This document shows, piece after piece, positions 17,125 to 27,900 of a stretch of DNA of 64,000 nucleotides. Location of the stretch: the NCBI GenBank assembly GCA_038043045.1, contig JBBTCX010000081.1, positions 1 through 64,000 of the forward strand. The letters run 5' to 3'. The translations under genes were made by a program, and so were the position numbers. Under the pieces are notes generated by a model that was not told the origin of the DNA, did no database searches, and was given only the letters and a program-made list of their open reading frames with translations. Numbering within the stretch: the stretch's first letter is position 1; the number at the start of each line of letters is the position of its first letter. This stretch comes from JBBTCX01 sp038043045 (lineage in GTDB: Bacteria > Planctomycetota > Phycisphaerae > UBA1845).

Positions 17125-19026
17125 ATGACCGTGACTGAAACCCCTCAAGCGCTCTGGCGAAATGGACTGACGATGGTCGGCGGTCTATTGGCCGCCTTGA
17201 TCACGCTCTTCATCATCAGTTTTCTCACCATCGATCTCACATCCGAACACCCCAGTCCGTACATTGGGTTATTCACGTACCTTGTTTTTCCGGGTGTGCT
17301 GGTCCTTGCCATCTGGATGATTCTTGTTGGGTTATTTCTGGCTCGGCGACGCTTGCGTCGATTGCGCGGAAGCGTGGGGCAGGTTCAGTATTATCCTCGG
17401 TTCGACTTGAACGACGTTCGTCATCGTCGGGTGTTGGCAATTGGTGGAGTGGCCATGACCTTGACTCTTCCGATTATTGGCCTGCTCAGTTATGAAGGCT
17501 ATCATTACACTGATTCCAACGAATTCTGTGGCTCGGTCTGTCACACGGTGATGGAACCTCAGTTCGCTGCTTACCAACAGTCGCCTCATGCCCATGTTCA
17601 TTGCGCGGAATGCCACATCGGTTCCGGGGCGAGCTGGTACGTGAAATCGAAACTTTCGGGCATTCGGCAAGTATTTGCGGTCGTTTTGGGTACGTTTCCG
17701 CGCCCGATTCCTCCGGCGATCCAAGAGCTTCGCCCCGCCACCGAAACGTGTCAGCAGTGCCACTGGCCTTCCAAGTTCTACGGCGATCAACTGGTAACGA
17801 TCGATCACTACGGATCGGATGAAAAAAATACAGCGGGCCGTATTCGCATGTTGCTGAAAACCGGCGGAAGCGATCCCTCGACCGGTCCGCCGTCCGGAAT
17901 TCATTGGCACATGGCGTTGGGTTTCACAGTGGAATATGTCGCGGTGGACGATCACTTGCAGGAGATTCCGTGGGTGAAGACGACGGACCACGCCACCAAC
18001 CAATCGCGCGTTTTCCGGTCCGATGGTTTGATGGAAAAGGACCCGCCGCCGAAAGGAACGCGTCGAACCGTGGATTGCATGGACTGCCACAATCGTCCGA
18101 CGCACATTTTCCGATCTCCTGAAAAAGCCGCCGACAGCGCCCTTCACGTTCATTCCGCGCTGCAAACTCTGCCTTTCGCGAAACGAGAACTCGTCGCCGC
18201 ACTGGCTCGGTCGTATCCCACCAAGAACGACGGAAATCGTGAGATCAAGGAAGCCCTCGAATCGTTCTATCGAGACCAATACACACAAGTTTGGAACGAT
18301 CGGCGTCGCGACGTGGAGCAGCTCGTCGACGCGGCATTGGAAATCTATCGGGCCACGGCGTTCCCGGAGATGAACGTGTCGTGGCGTACCTACCCGAACA
18401 ACATCGGTCATAAGATTTTCCCAGGCTGCTTCCGATGTCATGATGATAAACATGTGGATGATTCCGGCAGATCGATGAACCGTGATTGCGGCGCTTGCCA
18501 CGAATTCCTTGTTCCATCCAACGGGGATTTGGGCTCGAACACCGTTCATGTGGGTGGGTTCGTGCATCCCTTTTCCCTGGTGGGTCCGCATGCCGCTTTG
18601 CGGTGTGACCAGTGTCACACGGGTGGCGTCGCACCGAATCCGACCTGTGCCGGGTGCCATGTCTCGGTCGCGGATTTTCGCGCGGGCACGCTGCCGGGAT
18701 GGAGCAAGACGAAACTGCCCGCTGATTCCATGCGCGACATCGCCGATTGCGAGGCGTGTCACGATCTGGCACGACAAATGACACTGGAAACCCTGGATGA
18801 GAAATGCATGGATTGTCACTCCGACGAGGAAGATAAATTTCGAGGCTTGTTGGCGTCCTGGAAGCGGGAAGTCGATGCACTACTGGTCCCCTTGGAACAA
18901 TCGGCGCCGGGAGATAAGCAACTGATCGGCTCGTTGCAAAAAGCAGGACCGCTGCACAACATCGAGGCCACGCGCGAAATACTCAAAACGCTACCGAGCG
19001 CGGCGTCGGAGGTCAGCCCAAAATGA
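17125..19026 (+). CDS. NapC/NirT-type inner-membrane 10-haem cytochrome (ImcH-like quinol oxidase)
   Basis: This 633-residue protein has three N-terminal membrane helices (about residues 13-35, 45-70 and 103-123), then a NapC/NirT domain: CGSVCHTVMEP (a CX3CH first site), CAECHIGSGASWYVKSKLSG, and CQQCHWPSKFYGDQ. Seven further CXXCH sites follow (CMDCH, CFRCH, CGACH, CDQCH, CAGCH, CEACH, CMDCH), giving ten haems. NapC/NirT proteins take electrons from membrane quinol to periplasmic cytochromes. Extra helices, the long C-terminal multihaem tail and the CX3CHxVM motif are like the Geobacter ImcH group rather than classical tetrahaem NapC; this match is from memory of motifs. It is 36 bases upstream of the cytochrome b fusion gene, evidently in one operon. 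Confidence 0.9.
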   Translation: MTVTETPQALWRNGLTMVGGLLAALITLFIISFLTIDLTSEHPSPYIGLFTYLVFPGVLVLAIWMILVGLFLARRRLRRLRGSVGQVQYYPRFDLNDVRHRRVLAIGGVAMTLTLPIIGLLSYEGYHYTDSNEFCGSVCHTVMEPQFAAYQQSPHAHVHCAECHIGSGASWYVKSKLSGIRQVFAVVLGTFPRPIPPAIQELRPATETCQQCHWPSKFYGDQLVTIDHYGSDEKNTAGRIRMLLKTGGSDPSTGPPSGIHWHMALGFTVEYVAVDDHLQEIPWVKTTDHATNQSRVFRSDGLMEKDPPPKGTRRTVDCMDCHNRPTHIFRSPEKAADSALHVHSALQTLPFAKRELVAALARSYPTKNDGNREIKEALESFYRDQYTQVWNDRRRDVEQLVDAALEIYRATAFPEMNVSWRTYPNNIGHKIFPGCFRCHDDKHVDDSGRSMNRDCGACHEFLVPSNGDLGSNTVHVGGFVHPFSLVGPHAALRCDQCHTGGVAPNPTCAGCHVSVADFRAGTLPGWSKTKLPADSMRDIADCEACHDLARQMTLETLDEKCMDCHSDEEDKFRGLLASWKREVDALLVPLEQSAPGDKQLIGSLQKAGPLHNIEATREILKTLPSAASEVSPK

Positions 19027-19062
19027 CGGTGCGAACGGGTCAACTGGAATAAGGCGGAACGC

Positions 19063-20973
19063 ATGGTGTTTACCGCGACAAGTCTGATCGTCTGGGCGAT
19101 CGTGGGACAAGGGTCGCCGCCAGTTACAAGGAGTTGCACCGACTGCCATGATCCACAGCACGTTGCGACCTTGCCGTTCGGTTCGTCTACCGGAAAGCTT
19201 GCGGATTCCGTTCATTCCCGACTTGATTGCGTAGATTGCCACGCCGCGATTTCCATGGAGAAGGTCGACGTTTCAGCGAAAAAACCGCATGGGTCTAAGG
19301 TCTCGTCGGTCCAGTGCGGGGAATGTCACGACGCCGAGGCGCAGGTGTATCGACAACACGGTCGCCTGGCCGTCGGTTCGAATCCCGACATCCCCGGTTG
19401 TGCGAATTGCCACGGTACCCACGATATTCTTGCGTCGTCGCATCGAGAGTCTCGCGTCCATCCGGTCAATCTCGCGGCGACTTGCGAGGCCTGCCACACC
19501 AACGTGGACATCATCAAGAACCACGACTTACTCAAGGAAGAACCCCTCAAGCTGTATGAGAGCAGCGCTCACGGTCGCGCCACTCACCGAGGACTGCAAA
19601 TGGCGGCGACCTGCGGTGACTGCCATTCCGCCGGCGGCCCAAAAGGCGAACGAACCGCGCACCGAATTCTCAGCGCGGCGGACCGGGATTCCACCATTTA
19701 TCACTTCAATATCCCGGATACGTGCGGCAAGTGTCATCGAGGCATCGCGGAGGATTATTGGGAGGGAATTCACGGGCAGTTGGCCAAACGCGGAGAGGTT
19801 GACGCCCCGACCTGTACACGATGTCACGGCGAACACGGCATCCTGCCCGCGTCCGATTTGCGTTCCCCGGTGAGTGCCGCGCGATTGGCGGAGGCGACCT
19901 GCGCTCCGTGCCACGAATCGGCACTGCTCAGCGAACGATACGGTGTACCGGCCGGACGGTTGAAATCCTACGTCGACTCTTATCACGGCCTGAAGCGCAA
20001 GGCGGGCAACGTTCTTGTGGCCAATTGCGCCTCGTGTCACGGGCAGCACCGCATTCTCCCCCATACCGATCCCCGATCGTCCATTCACCCCAACAACTTG
20101 CCGAATACGTGCGGAGATTGTCACCCCGGTATTTCGCGGGTGATGGCCACCGCGCCGATTCATGAAACCGCCACGGGAATCAAGGCCGGTTGGCCAAGGT
20201 TTGTCGCCCTGTTTTATATTGTGCTCATTGTCGTCACGATCGGGGCGATGGTCGTTCACAACGTTGGGCATTGGTGGTCGCGAGTTCGGGTGTTGGCCAG
20301 GGTCGAATCTGTTGCTCGATTATCGCCCGGCGAAACGGCGCAACATTGGGTGTTGATGATTTCGTTTATCGTGCTGGTGATCTCCGGATTCTCGCTTCGA
20401 TTTTCGGAATCCTGGTGGGTAGACCTTCTCTTTGGCTGGGGCGGCGGCGAAGGCTTTGTGATTCGCGGGACGATTCATCGCGTGTCAGCAGTCGTGTTTA
20501 TGATTTGGGCGGCGTGGCATCTTCTATATTTGTGCACGGCGCGAGGTCGGCAGTGGTTCAAGGACATGATCGCCACGCGGAACGACGTGACGCATATCAA
20601 ACAAAACGCGCTCTACTTTCTTGGGCGGCGCAACCAAGAGCCGCGCTTCGGTCGTTTCAGTTACATGGAAAAATGTGAATATTGGGCCTTGCTGTGGGGT
20701 GCGGCCATCATGACCGCTACCGGAGTTCTCCTTTGGTTTGATAATTACTTCGTCCAGCAATGGCATCTTCCCAAAGGCGTGCTCGACGTGGCCTTGGTCA
20801 TCCATTACTACGAAGCGTGGCTCGCATCATTAGCGATCTTCGTGTGGCACATCTACGGCACGTTGTTCAGTCCGTCGGTTTATCCAATGAACCCCGCGTG
20901 GTGGAAGGGCCGCATGCCGCTTTCGATGTATACCCATGAGCATCCCGAGGGTCCCATTCCTCCGGATGTTTAA
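19063..20973 (+). CDS. 11-haem cytochrome c fused to a membrane cytochrome b (CbcL-like)
   Basis: This 636-residue protein has a short N-terminal signal or anchor (MVFTATSLIVWAIVGQG), then eleven CXXCH motifs over residues 25-360 (CTDCH, CVDCH, CGECH, CANCH, CEACH, CGDCH, CGKCH, CTRCH, CAPCH, CASCH, CGDCH). The C-terminal 260 residues carry four to five membrane helices with helix histidines (MVVHNVGHWW, TAQHWVLMI, TIHRVSAVVF, VIHYYEAWLA, FVWHIYGTLF), as in di-haem cytochrome b of the formate dehydrogenase gamma / HydC group. That arrangement is the one described for CbcL, an inner-membrane quinol oxidase for low-potential extracellular respiration in Geobacter. Fusion places quinol oxidation and the first multihaem wire in one chain. 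It is the last gene of the electron-transfer island. Confidence 0.9.
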   Translation: MVFTATSLIVWAIVGQGSPPVTRSCTDCHDPQHVATLPFGSSTGKLADSVHSRLDCVDCHAAISMEKVDVSAKKPHGSKVSSVQCGECHDAEAQVYRQHGRLAVGSNPDIPGCANCHGTHDILASSHRESRVHPVNLAATCEACHTNVDIIKNHDLLKEEPLKLYESSAHGRATHRGLQMAATCGDCHSAGGPKGERTAHRILSAADRDSTIYHFNIPDTCGKCHRGIAEDYWEGIHGQLAKRGEVDAPTCTRCHGEHGILPASDLRSPVSAARLAEATCAPCHESALLSERYGVPAGRLKSYVDSYHGLKRKAGNVLVANCASCHGQHRILPHTDPRSSIHPNNLPNTCGDCHPGISRVMATAPIHETATGIKAGWPRFVALFYIVLIVVTIGAMVVHNVGHWWSRVRVLARVESVARLSPGETAQHWVLMISFIVLVISGFSLRFSESWWVDLLFGWGGGEGFVIRGTIHRVSAVVFMIWAAWHLLYLCTARGRQWFKDMIATRNDVTHIKQNALYFLGRRNQEPRFGRFSYMEKCEYWALLWGAAIMTATGVLLWFDNYFVQQWHLPKGVLDVALVIHYYEAWLASLAIFVWHIYGTLFSPSVYPMNPAWWKGRMPLSMYTHEHPEGPIPPDV

Positions 20974-21150
20974 CCAAGTCGCAGCTTGTAAGTCGTGACG
21001 GAAGGAGGTAAGTCTTCTATTCGAGTCATCGACCCGACATTCGCGGCTACCACGACGATATTGCTTTACACAATGAAAATACCTGTGATCTCCTCCGCGG
21101 GTCCGATTTACTTGACCCTGTAGGTCCACTATCCACGGCCATTGCCAGTC

Positions 21151-21837
21151 TCAGCCTCCGACAAATTCGTTTTGGAGGAACGCCAAATCTCGGAGGTCGA
21201 CATCGCCGTCTTCATCGTAGTCTGAGGCTGTGAAGAGCTCCGCAGTGCACGAACCTCCCGGTGAGCTACCCCCGGGACCGCTACGGCAACTGGTGAAATC
21301 GCGAAAGGCGAAGAGGTTCAAGACACTCAAAGCGATCCGCTGGATTTTTCCTCGCTCTGAGATCAGGAGGTTGCGAACAAACTTCTCCGGTCCGCTGCCG
21401 GTTTGCATGAGAATTCGGACGATGGCTGGATTGGATGGATTCAACACTGCCGCAGTGCCGCTTGGTGGCACTCCGTCGGGAGTGGACTCGCAACGGACCT
21501 TCAGGGCGTAGAGGTTGCCGGGGCAATCGTCGAGGAGTCCATCCGCCGGGGAGTTGTCACGTGCCGTGCCACACCCGGTCACTCCCGTGCAGCCCGGATT
21601 GGAACAACTCCGCTCGCAGACGTCGCGCACGCCGTCGGCGTTGCAATCAGCGAAGTCGAAGCGGCCTATCTCTTGACCGGATGCAAGCCGAGCCACGAGA
21701 ACGACTGCTTCCTGTTGATGAGCCGGCACGCCGTTCACGGTTGCCGTGCCGTAGAGAATTGCGTCCGGTTCAGGAATGCCTGCCAACAATCTACTCAACA
21801 ACCCTAATGAGAACACTACTGCCATTCGCACTGTCAT
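21151..21837 (-). CDS. Secreted dockerin-like protein at the end of the RHS operon
   Basis: The 228-residue product starts best at ATG 21837 (MTVRMAVVFSLGLL), with AGGGTG six bases upstream; the longer frame begins at a TTG. After the signal peptide comes a beta domain (PEPDAILYGTATVNGVPA...) seen in some planctomycete secreted proteins. A Cys/Asp-rich stretch follows (FADCNADGVRDVCERSC; DGLLDDC), then a C-terminal calcium loop (DYDEDGDVDLRDLAFLQN). It follows the RHS gene by 123 bases on the same strand, the place where an immunity gene would be expected. A Sec-exported calcium-loop protein is not a typical RHS immunity protein, though periplasmic immunity cannot be excluded. Confidence 0.75.
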   Translation of the reverse strand: MTVRMAVVFSLGLLSRLLAGIPEPDAILYGTATVNGVPAHQQEAVVLVARLASGQEIGRFDFADCNADGVRDVCERSCSNPGCTGVTGCGTARDNSPADGLLDDCPGNLYALKVRCESTPDGVPPSGTAAVLNPSNPAIVRILMQTGSGPEKFVRNLLISERGKIQRIALSVLNLFAFRDFTSCRSGPGGSSPGGSCTAELFTASDYDEDGDVDLRDLAFLQNEFVGG

Positions 21838-21960
21838 TTGATTCACCCTATGGACCTGCAACTGCAGGCCACCAAAATATCGCCAACCCTTTCACTTCGT
21901 CCGCTTCCATCACAACTCATTCGTTCCGGAGTTTCACCCGACGTCTGCGCGGCCTGGTTC

Positions 21961-24900
21961 TCAGGGCGGAAGGGGAACTTCCGTAACCGCGGGCCCCGTG
22001 CTCACGGCGTTGGTCGCGGAATTCCAGATGTACGAGTTGCCGGCTCCATAGTTGAATCTCGTACGCGAGCCGCCCAACGGCGTTGCGGAATGCTCTTCGT
22101 GCTGCGAATGTCCAATCAACTCGTCCGCAACAAGCGCTTCGAACTCCGAGCCCCGGGCATGCGCGAAATTGAAGCCCGCACCCCGCCATCGGTACTCCGT
22201 GAGCACGTGTGCGGCCCCGATTCGCGCGAAGTTTGGTGAATTCGCCGCGGTCTCCTGCCAGTCTTTGAGCCAGACAGTCCCTGCCCGATTGAGGCCTGGG
22301 TTTTCAAAGAAGGTATCCCAGCCGCCTCCCGGGCCGATCACGCTGCCGTGAGAGTCGCGGACGTTCATCGTGACTTTTACTTTCGAAGAAATGAGTTCCC
22401 GCGTGTAGGCTTGGAGCTTCGGACTTGCGGGATTCGGATTCATCAGCCCGTCCGGATTCTCTCGAATCTTCCCAAATTCGTCGACTTGAAGGTCCAGATC
22501 GGAAAGGCGGCCCAACAAACTGACAAAATCGCGCTGGATTTCCTGCGCTCGGGTCGAATCACCAAGGGTTCGCCCAATAGCGAAAAGTTCCATTCCGTCG
22601 GGGTCCAGATTCGCTATTGGGTTGTTCCGGACATACGCATACACGTTGAGATCCTGAGGCTGCGAAAGGAATCTGGGAAGATCATCTTCGGCGAGCATAC
22701 CCGGATTCGTGTATTTGGGATCGAGGGTCAGGAATCTTGATAGTCCGGCGGCCAAATACCGGGCCTCGAAATAGTGCAAATCGGACTCTTCATCCTTCTC
22801 CTTTTGCGTGAAGCCATAGTCTTCACCGAGGATGGGGTTCGGCTTGTGAGAATGTCGCGAGAGACCGAACGCATAATTGGCACTCTCTTGGAGAACCGCG
22901 CCGCGCTGGTTGGTAACTACATGGACCGATCCCAGGTGATCGCCATGGTAGAACGAAATGTCGCGGTCTTCCGTGGCGTCGGACTTCAGCATCGATTGGT
23001 TTGATAACTCGAACCACAGCGCCGTCGAAGTGGGCAATGAGTCCGGGGCATCGTTCAAGAATGCCAGCAAGAGCCGATCGGACGCGAACCAGCGAAGCTG
23101 CGACGGCTCGTGGGCGCGAATACGACCGTCGCTTGAGAAGAGATGTTCCGCGCGAATGAATGGTTCGAGCCTGGGCCAGGCGAGGAGCGTTTGCCCGGCG
23201 GGGATAGCGACGGAATCTGTCGGTGGGAGATATAATCCGCTGGCTGCGACGACGCGCGAGCTCGTAACTTCCACCCAAAGAGGTTTTCCAACGGGTACGA
23301 TCGCATCCGACGTCACTTCACGATAATCCGTTCCGGTCCATTCGTAGACTCTTGATTCCTTTCCAAACAATTCCTCGGAGGTTTGAAACGCCTCCACCGC
23401 AACCGTCAGGAGATTCCAGCCCTCGAACAACCAGAATCGTTGCACGCGCGTTCGCGTGGGATCTAGCGTGCCCTTGACTCGGGCCACGCGCGTGGCGCCG
23501 TTGAACACATATTTGACCGGCGCCCGGTTGGGGCGATATTCGAAATACTGGTTGACATAAAGCGTCTGGTCGGTGTGTTTATCCTGCGTGACCAGCTTGG
23601 CGATACGCCGGTTGGAGTAGTCATAAGCGTAACGGGCATCGACGTTGCCCTTCTGAAAACGCACCAGCCGATCTTTGAAGTCCCAGGTAAGAGTTGCGTC
23701 TTCTAGATGAGTCATGTTGCCGTTGTCGTCGTATTCGTAGACACCGCCGGCCTGGGTCGCAGTCAAGGCGTGAGGGCCTGGAGGCTGCCCGGGTAAGCGG
23801 CTGCCGCGATTCTGGGCGCCGTCGCTTCCGCCGATCGTCATGGCTCCCAGGGCGACCTTGGGTTCCGGGATGAAGCCGGGCTGACCGACGGACGGAGAGG
23901 ACTGACTGAGCATGTTGCCGATCTTGTCGTAAACATAGTCGATTTGGCCATGCGCTGGCACTCCATCGCCTGCGGGTGAGTATTTCACCTGAGTAAGGCG
24001 GTAGAGATCGTCGTATTGGAACAACTGCGTGTTGCGGCGCGGTGAACTCGCGGGAATGCCATGCGGCCCATCGAAGGGACGGTGATCGTTAATCCGGGTG
24101 ATATTGGAGACCGGGTCATACAAGTATGCATAGTTGATCAGATCGCCAGCCAACGGAGAAGCTGTTCGTAGACTTTCCAGTCTATCGTGATTGTCATAGG
24201 TGTAGGTCGTAGACCCCGCGTTGCCAAACGTGAGGTGGGAGAACTGCTCTGTGGGTTCATAGTCGGCATTGGAAAGGATGACGCTGCCGCCTAGCCCGCC
24301 GTCGATGCTCTCGACAAAAGAGGCGACATTGTAGGAATACCGGCAACGGTCGTTGTCGGGATAGTACACTTCAACCAGGCGATCCATAATGTCGTAGGCG
24401 AAACCGGTCTGGTAGGAAGTGAGGACGCCCAGCAAGGGATCGCGGATTCGCTTGACGATCTCGAGGATGTTGCCGCGGGCGTCATAAGCCCGATGCTCTT
24501 CTCCGGACAAGTCCTTCACGGATGCGAGGCGCCCGCCGGTGAAGCCAGCGACGCCGAGGCCACTGCCGAAGTCAACGCCGGCGGCGGGGAGATCGTAGAC
24601 AAGAGTGACGTCGACGGGATCGCCCGGTCCGCCGCCCTGGTCAAGATAATTCTCGGAGAGGAGGCGGTCGGCGAAATCGTAGGCGTAGGCTACGGACTGT
24701 CCTTTCGCATCAGTGGTGCGGAGCAGGTTGCCTGCATCATCGTACTCGTAGGTCGCCGTTCCGCGGTCGGGATCGTGCAGCGCGATGTTGCGCTTGAGCG
24801 AATCATACTCCATGGTCTTGGTGTTTCCCTGGGCATCGGTGATTACCACCAGGTTGTTCAAGGCGTCCCAAGCATAACGGGTACGGTATTCCTCCGAACC

Positions 24901-27900
24901 GTTCCGTTCAACGACCTCCACCAACCGCTCCAAGCCGTCGTTGCGCTGGGTTTTGGGCGTGGCCGTACCGGCGGTGTCGTTCGCATCATGGAGATGCTGA
25001 ACGAGTGGTTCGAATATGGTACGAGTCACATCCCCATCCGGATCGATGGTTTGGATGATGCGTCCTTTGGCATCGTAAACCGTCGTGTTGAAAGGCATTT
25101 TGGGGTCGGGGATTTCATACTCATTGGACGCCGTAAAGTAGGGCAGCCAGCGGGTAATCTCGAGCATGCGGCGATTGAAGGCCACGGTCTCCATGAATCG
25201 CCAACGGCCGTCCTCGGCTTCGATCTTCGTTCCCAGGGCGCGGCCGTAGCCATCAACGTATGCATAAGAGTCGAATGTGCCTCCGCCGAAATCCTCGCGC
25301 ACCCTCGTGATGGTCCGGCTGATTGGCGCGGCTAGTTCATAGCTATATCTCGTCTCAGCGCCGCCTGGGCGCAGAGCGGCGATTTGCCGAGCCAGCGGGT
25401 CATACTCGAAGACTGTCGTAGCGCCGGCGAAGTCGACGGTGGAAGTCATCACGCCGAAACCCAAATCGTACGTCGCCGTGGTGGTCAAATCACGCGATTC
25501 CAGATGAACGGTCTCGGTGACGGGGTAGGTGTGCAGCAAGTCGTCGAAGGTTATGGAGCGGCTGTGATCGTTTGCGTCCGTCATGCGAATCACGTTGCCG
25601 AATGAATCATAGTCGTTTCGGATCGAGAGAACGTAGCGGTTGGCGACATCCAACCAGGCGCGCTGTTCAATCAGGTTGCCGCGTTGGTCATAGGAAAGCA
25701 AGTCTTCCGCGGCGAGCGTACCTTTGCCATCGCGGGTGGTTGAGCGCGTCATGCGGTCCATCAGCCAGATTTCTGGACGATAGGCATAAGCTTTTTCCAT
25801 GAAGACTTCGTCCCCGTCCTGGTCGGCCACACCTTGCATATTCTCCTGTAGGACGTTGCCAAAGTCGTCGAATTGGTAACCCGTTCGGATGTGCATGGGG
25901 TTGTTGGTTTGTTCAAAGATCTGAACGTCGGTGGCCTCGTTAAATGCAAAGCACACTTGCCGTCCGTCCGAAGAGGTATCAAGCACTCGATGCTGTACGG
26001 TGTTCTCCACCCGTTCGAATCGAGAGCCACTCGCGTCGGAAACTTCCTGAACCAGCACTTTACCCTTTCGACAATCAGCCAATACGCCGGTATCAAAAAC
26101 ATACTGTGTAATTTTTGAGGGGGCGGAGGCATCGCCGAGTTCTTTGACTTGTGTATTGGAAAAACCGCGAAACTCCTGTTTGACCGGATCATAGTAAGGA
26201 TCTCGATAGGTAAACTCACGGATGAATTGGTTTCCGCGACTGTCGTCCTCGGTGATTCGGCAGACAACAGGAATCGAAATGGGCATAGTCGAGGTCCATG
26301 GAGTTCCGGCGGTTCTCGCCTGCACCATTTGTTGAACGGAGGTTTCGAATTCCAGCGTGGTGACAAGACCAAGTCCGTTGTCGATCCGCCGCAAGAGGTG
26401 CGGCCGAATCCCCGGCACGAAATCCAAGAATTGTTCTCGAGTACCCAACGACCTAGCGCCGTTGGAAATCAGCAGGTCCACCGAACCATTCCCGTTCATA
26501 TCCGTACACCGGGTCGCGTCGCCCGTTTGTGTGGCCGGAAGCCCAAGGATCGTCCGGCGGAGGTCGAACCCCGCCCGGCCTCGATTCAATCGGTAATGAA
26601 TGCCATTGGGTGACGCAGCCGGTCGGACCACGATGAGATCCGCTAGGGCATCACCATTGACATCGGCGAAATCGGTATTCGATATTTCGGTCACTGTGAG
26701 AGTGCCAGACAGAGGCAGAAAGATGGGACCGTCAAAGCTTCCTCGCCCGCAACTCGCCCAATAGACAACCCGCGTGCTCTGAATCCAGGCGAGATCTGTA
26801 ATCCGATCGCCGTTTACATCGGCGATTCTTGCTCCTGGATCCTCGAAGCTAAAGGCCTGAGTGCCATCGGAGAGCACCGGCAGTGACACTTCCCTTCCAT
26901 AGCGTCCGCCGGGCATGAGCATCCACAGGCGATAGCTGTTGTCCGACGTGAAGAGTATGTCGTGCATGCGGTTGTGGTCGGTGTCCAGGGTACGGCTACC
27001 GGCGTTCTCAAAAGGCCATCGCGGCCAGCTATCGGTGTTTTGGAGCGTCACCACATTCTGCCAGGTCCTTTGGCCGCTGTTGATGAAACACTGGAACGTG
27101 CTGCTGTTTACCTTGTGAATCAGATCGGCCTCGCCGTCGGCGCTGTGATCCGCAAGGTGAACCGCCGGCGAGCCCAGATTCAGGCTTGGCGAGTTTCCTA
27201 CCAACGTTCCCACGATATCCCACGCCAGCCGCCCGGCGTCGTTGAGGCCGAGGTTCAAGTGCACGCGATGCGACGCAGAGGTTGCCTGCAAAAGATCCGG
27301 CAGTCCGTCCCGATTCATGTCGATCAATTCGACGTTGTCTGAATCCAGCGCCGCAATGGGGTCACCTGTGCTGCGCGTAAATGAACTTGAAACATTGTCC
27401 GGCGGGTCCCACTCGGTGTAGGCTAGGATCACGGATGGCAGCGAAGTGACACCGTCTGACCCAAACATGGTGACGCGGCGGAGCAGCGACTGAACCGCTT
27501 TCGCTTCGTATTCCAGCACGTATCGACGGATCAATGAATCCGGCTTGCCGTCGTCGTTCAAATCGCCGGTGATTGCCCCCGGTGAAGCGGGCACGCCTTG
27601 GGCGATGATGTCAATCCGGGCCAGCCGCAATCCGGTCCTTACCTCGAAGCCGCTGCGGAAATCGGAGTGCACGTCCGGTCGGTTCGCCTCATAGGTCATC
27701 ACCGCGGCGTAAAATGCGGTGGACCCAGCCCAACGCATCTCTGAGCAGTACTTTTGGCCCAGCGAACCAGGATCGGTCCTATAGCGATACTCGATGGTAT
27801 TTCCATTTAAGTCGGTCGTTCGCTCAAGCAGCCAAGCGAATTCCTTATTGCCGTTTTCGATCCGGGCGAAAGAGGTCGTCCCGAACTCATGCAGGAGTCC

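Noticed and set aside
17332..18819. Long open frame of 495 codons antisense to the NapC-like gene
   Set aside because: It is a shadow of the codon bias in the cytochrome gene; the sense frame has membrane helices and ten haem motifs.
21090..21125. GGGTC...GACCC inverted repeat between the cytochrome b fusion and the dockerin gene
   Set aside because: The five-pair stem has no T run on either strand, so it is not a convincing terminator.
24493..25335. Plus-strand frame of 280 codons inside the RHS gene
   Set aside because: The RHS repeats on the other strand account for it; the frame is Gly/Val-rich and follows the YD-repeat period.
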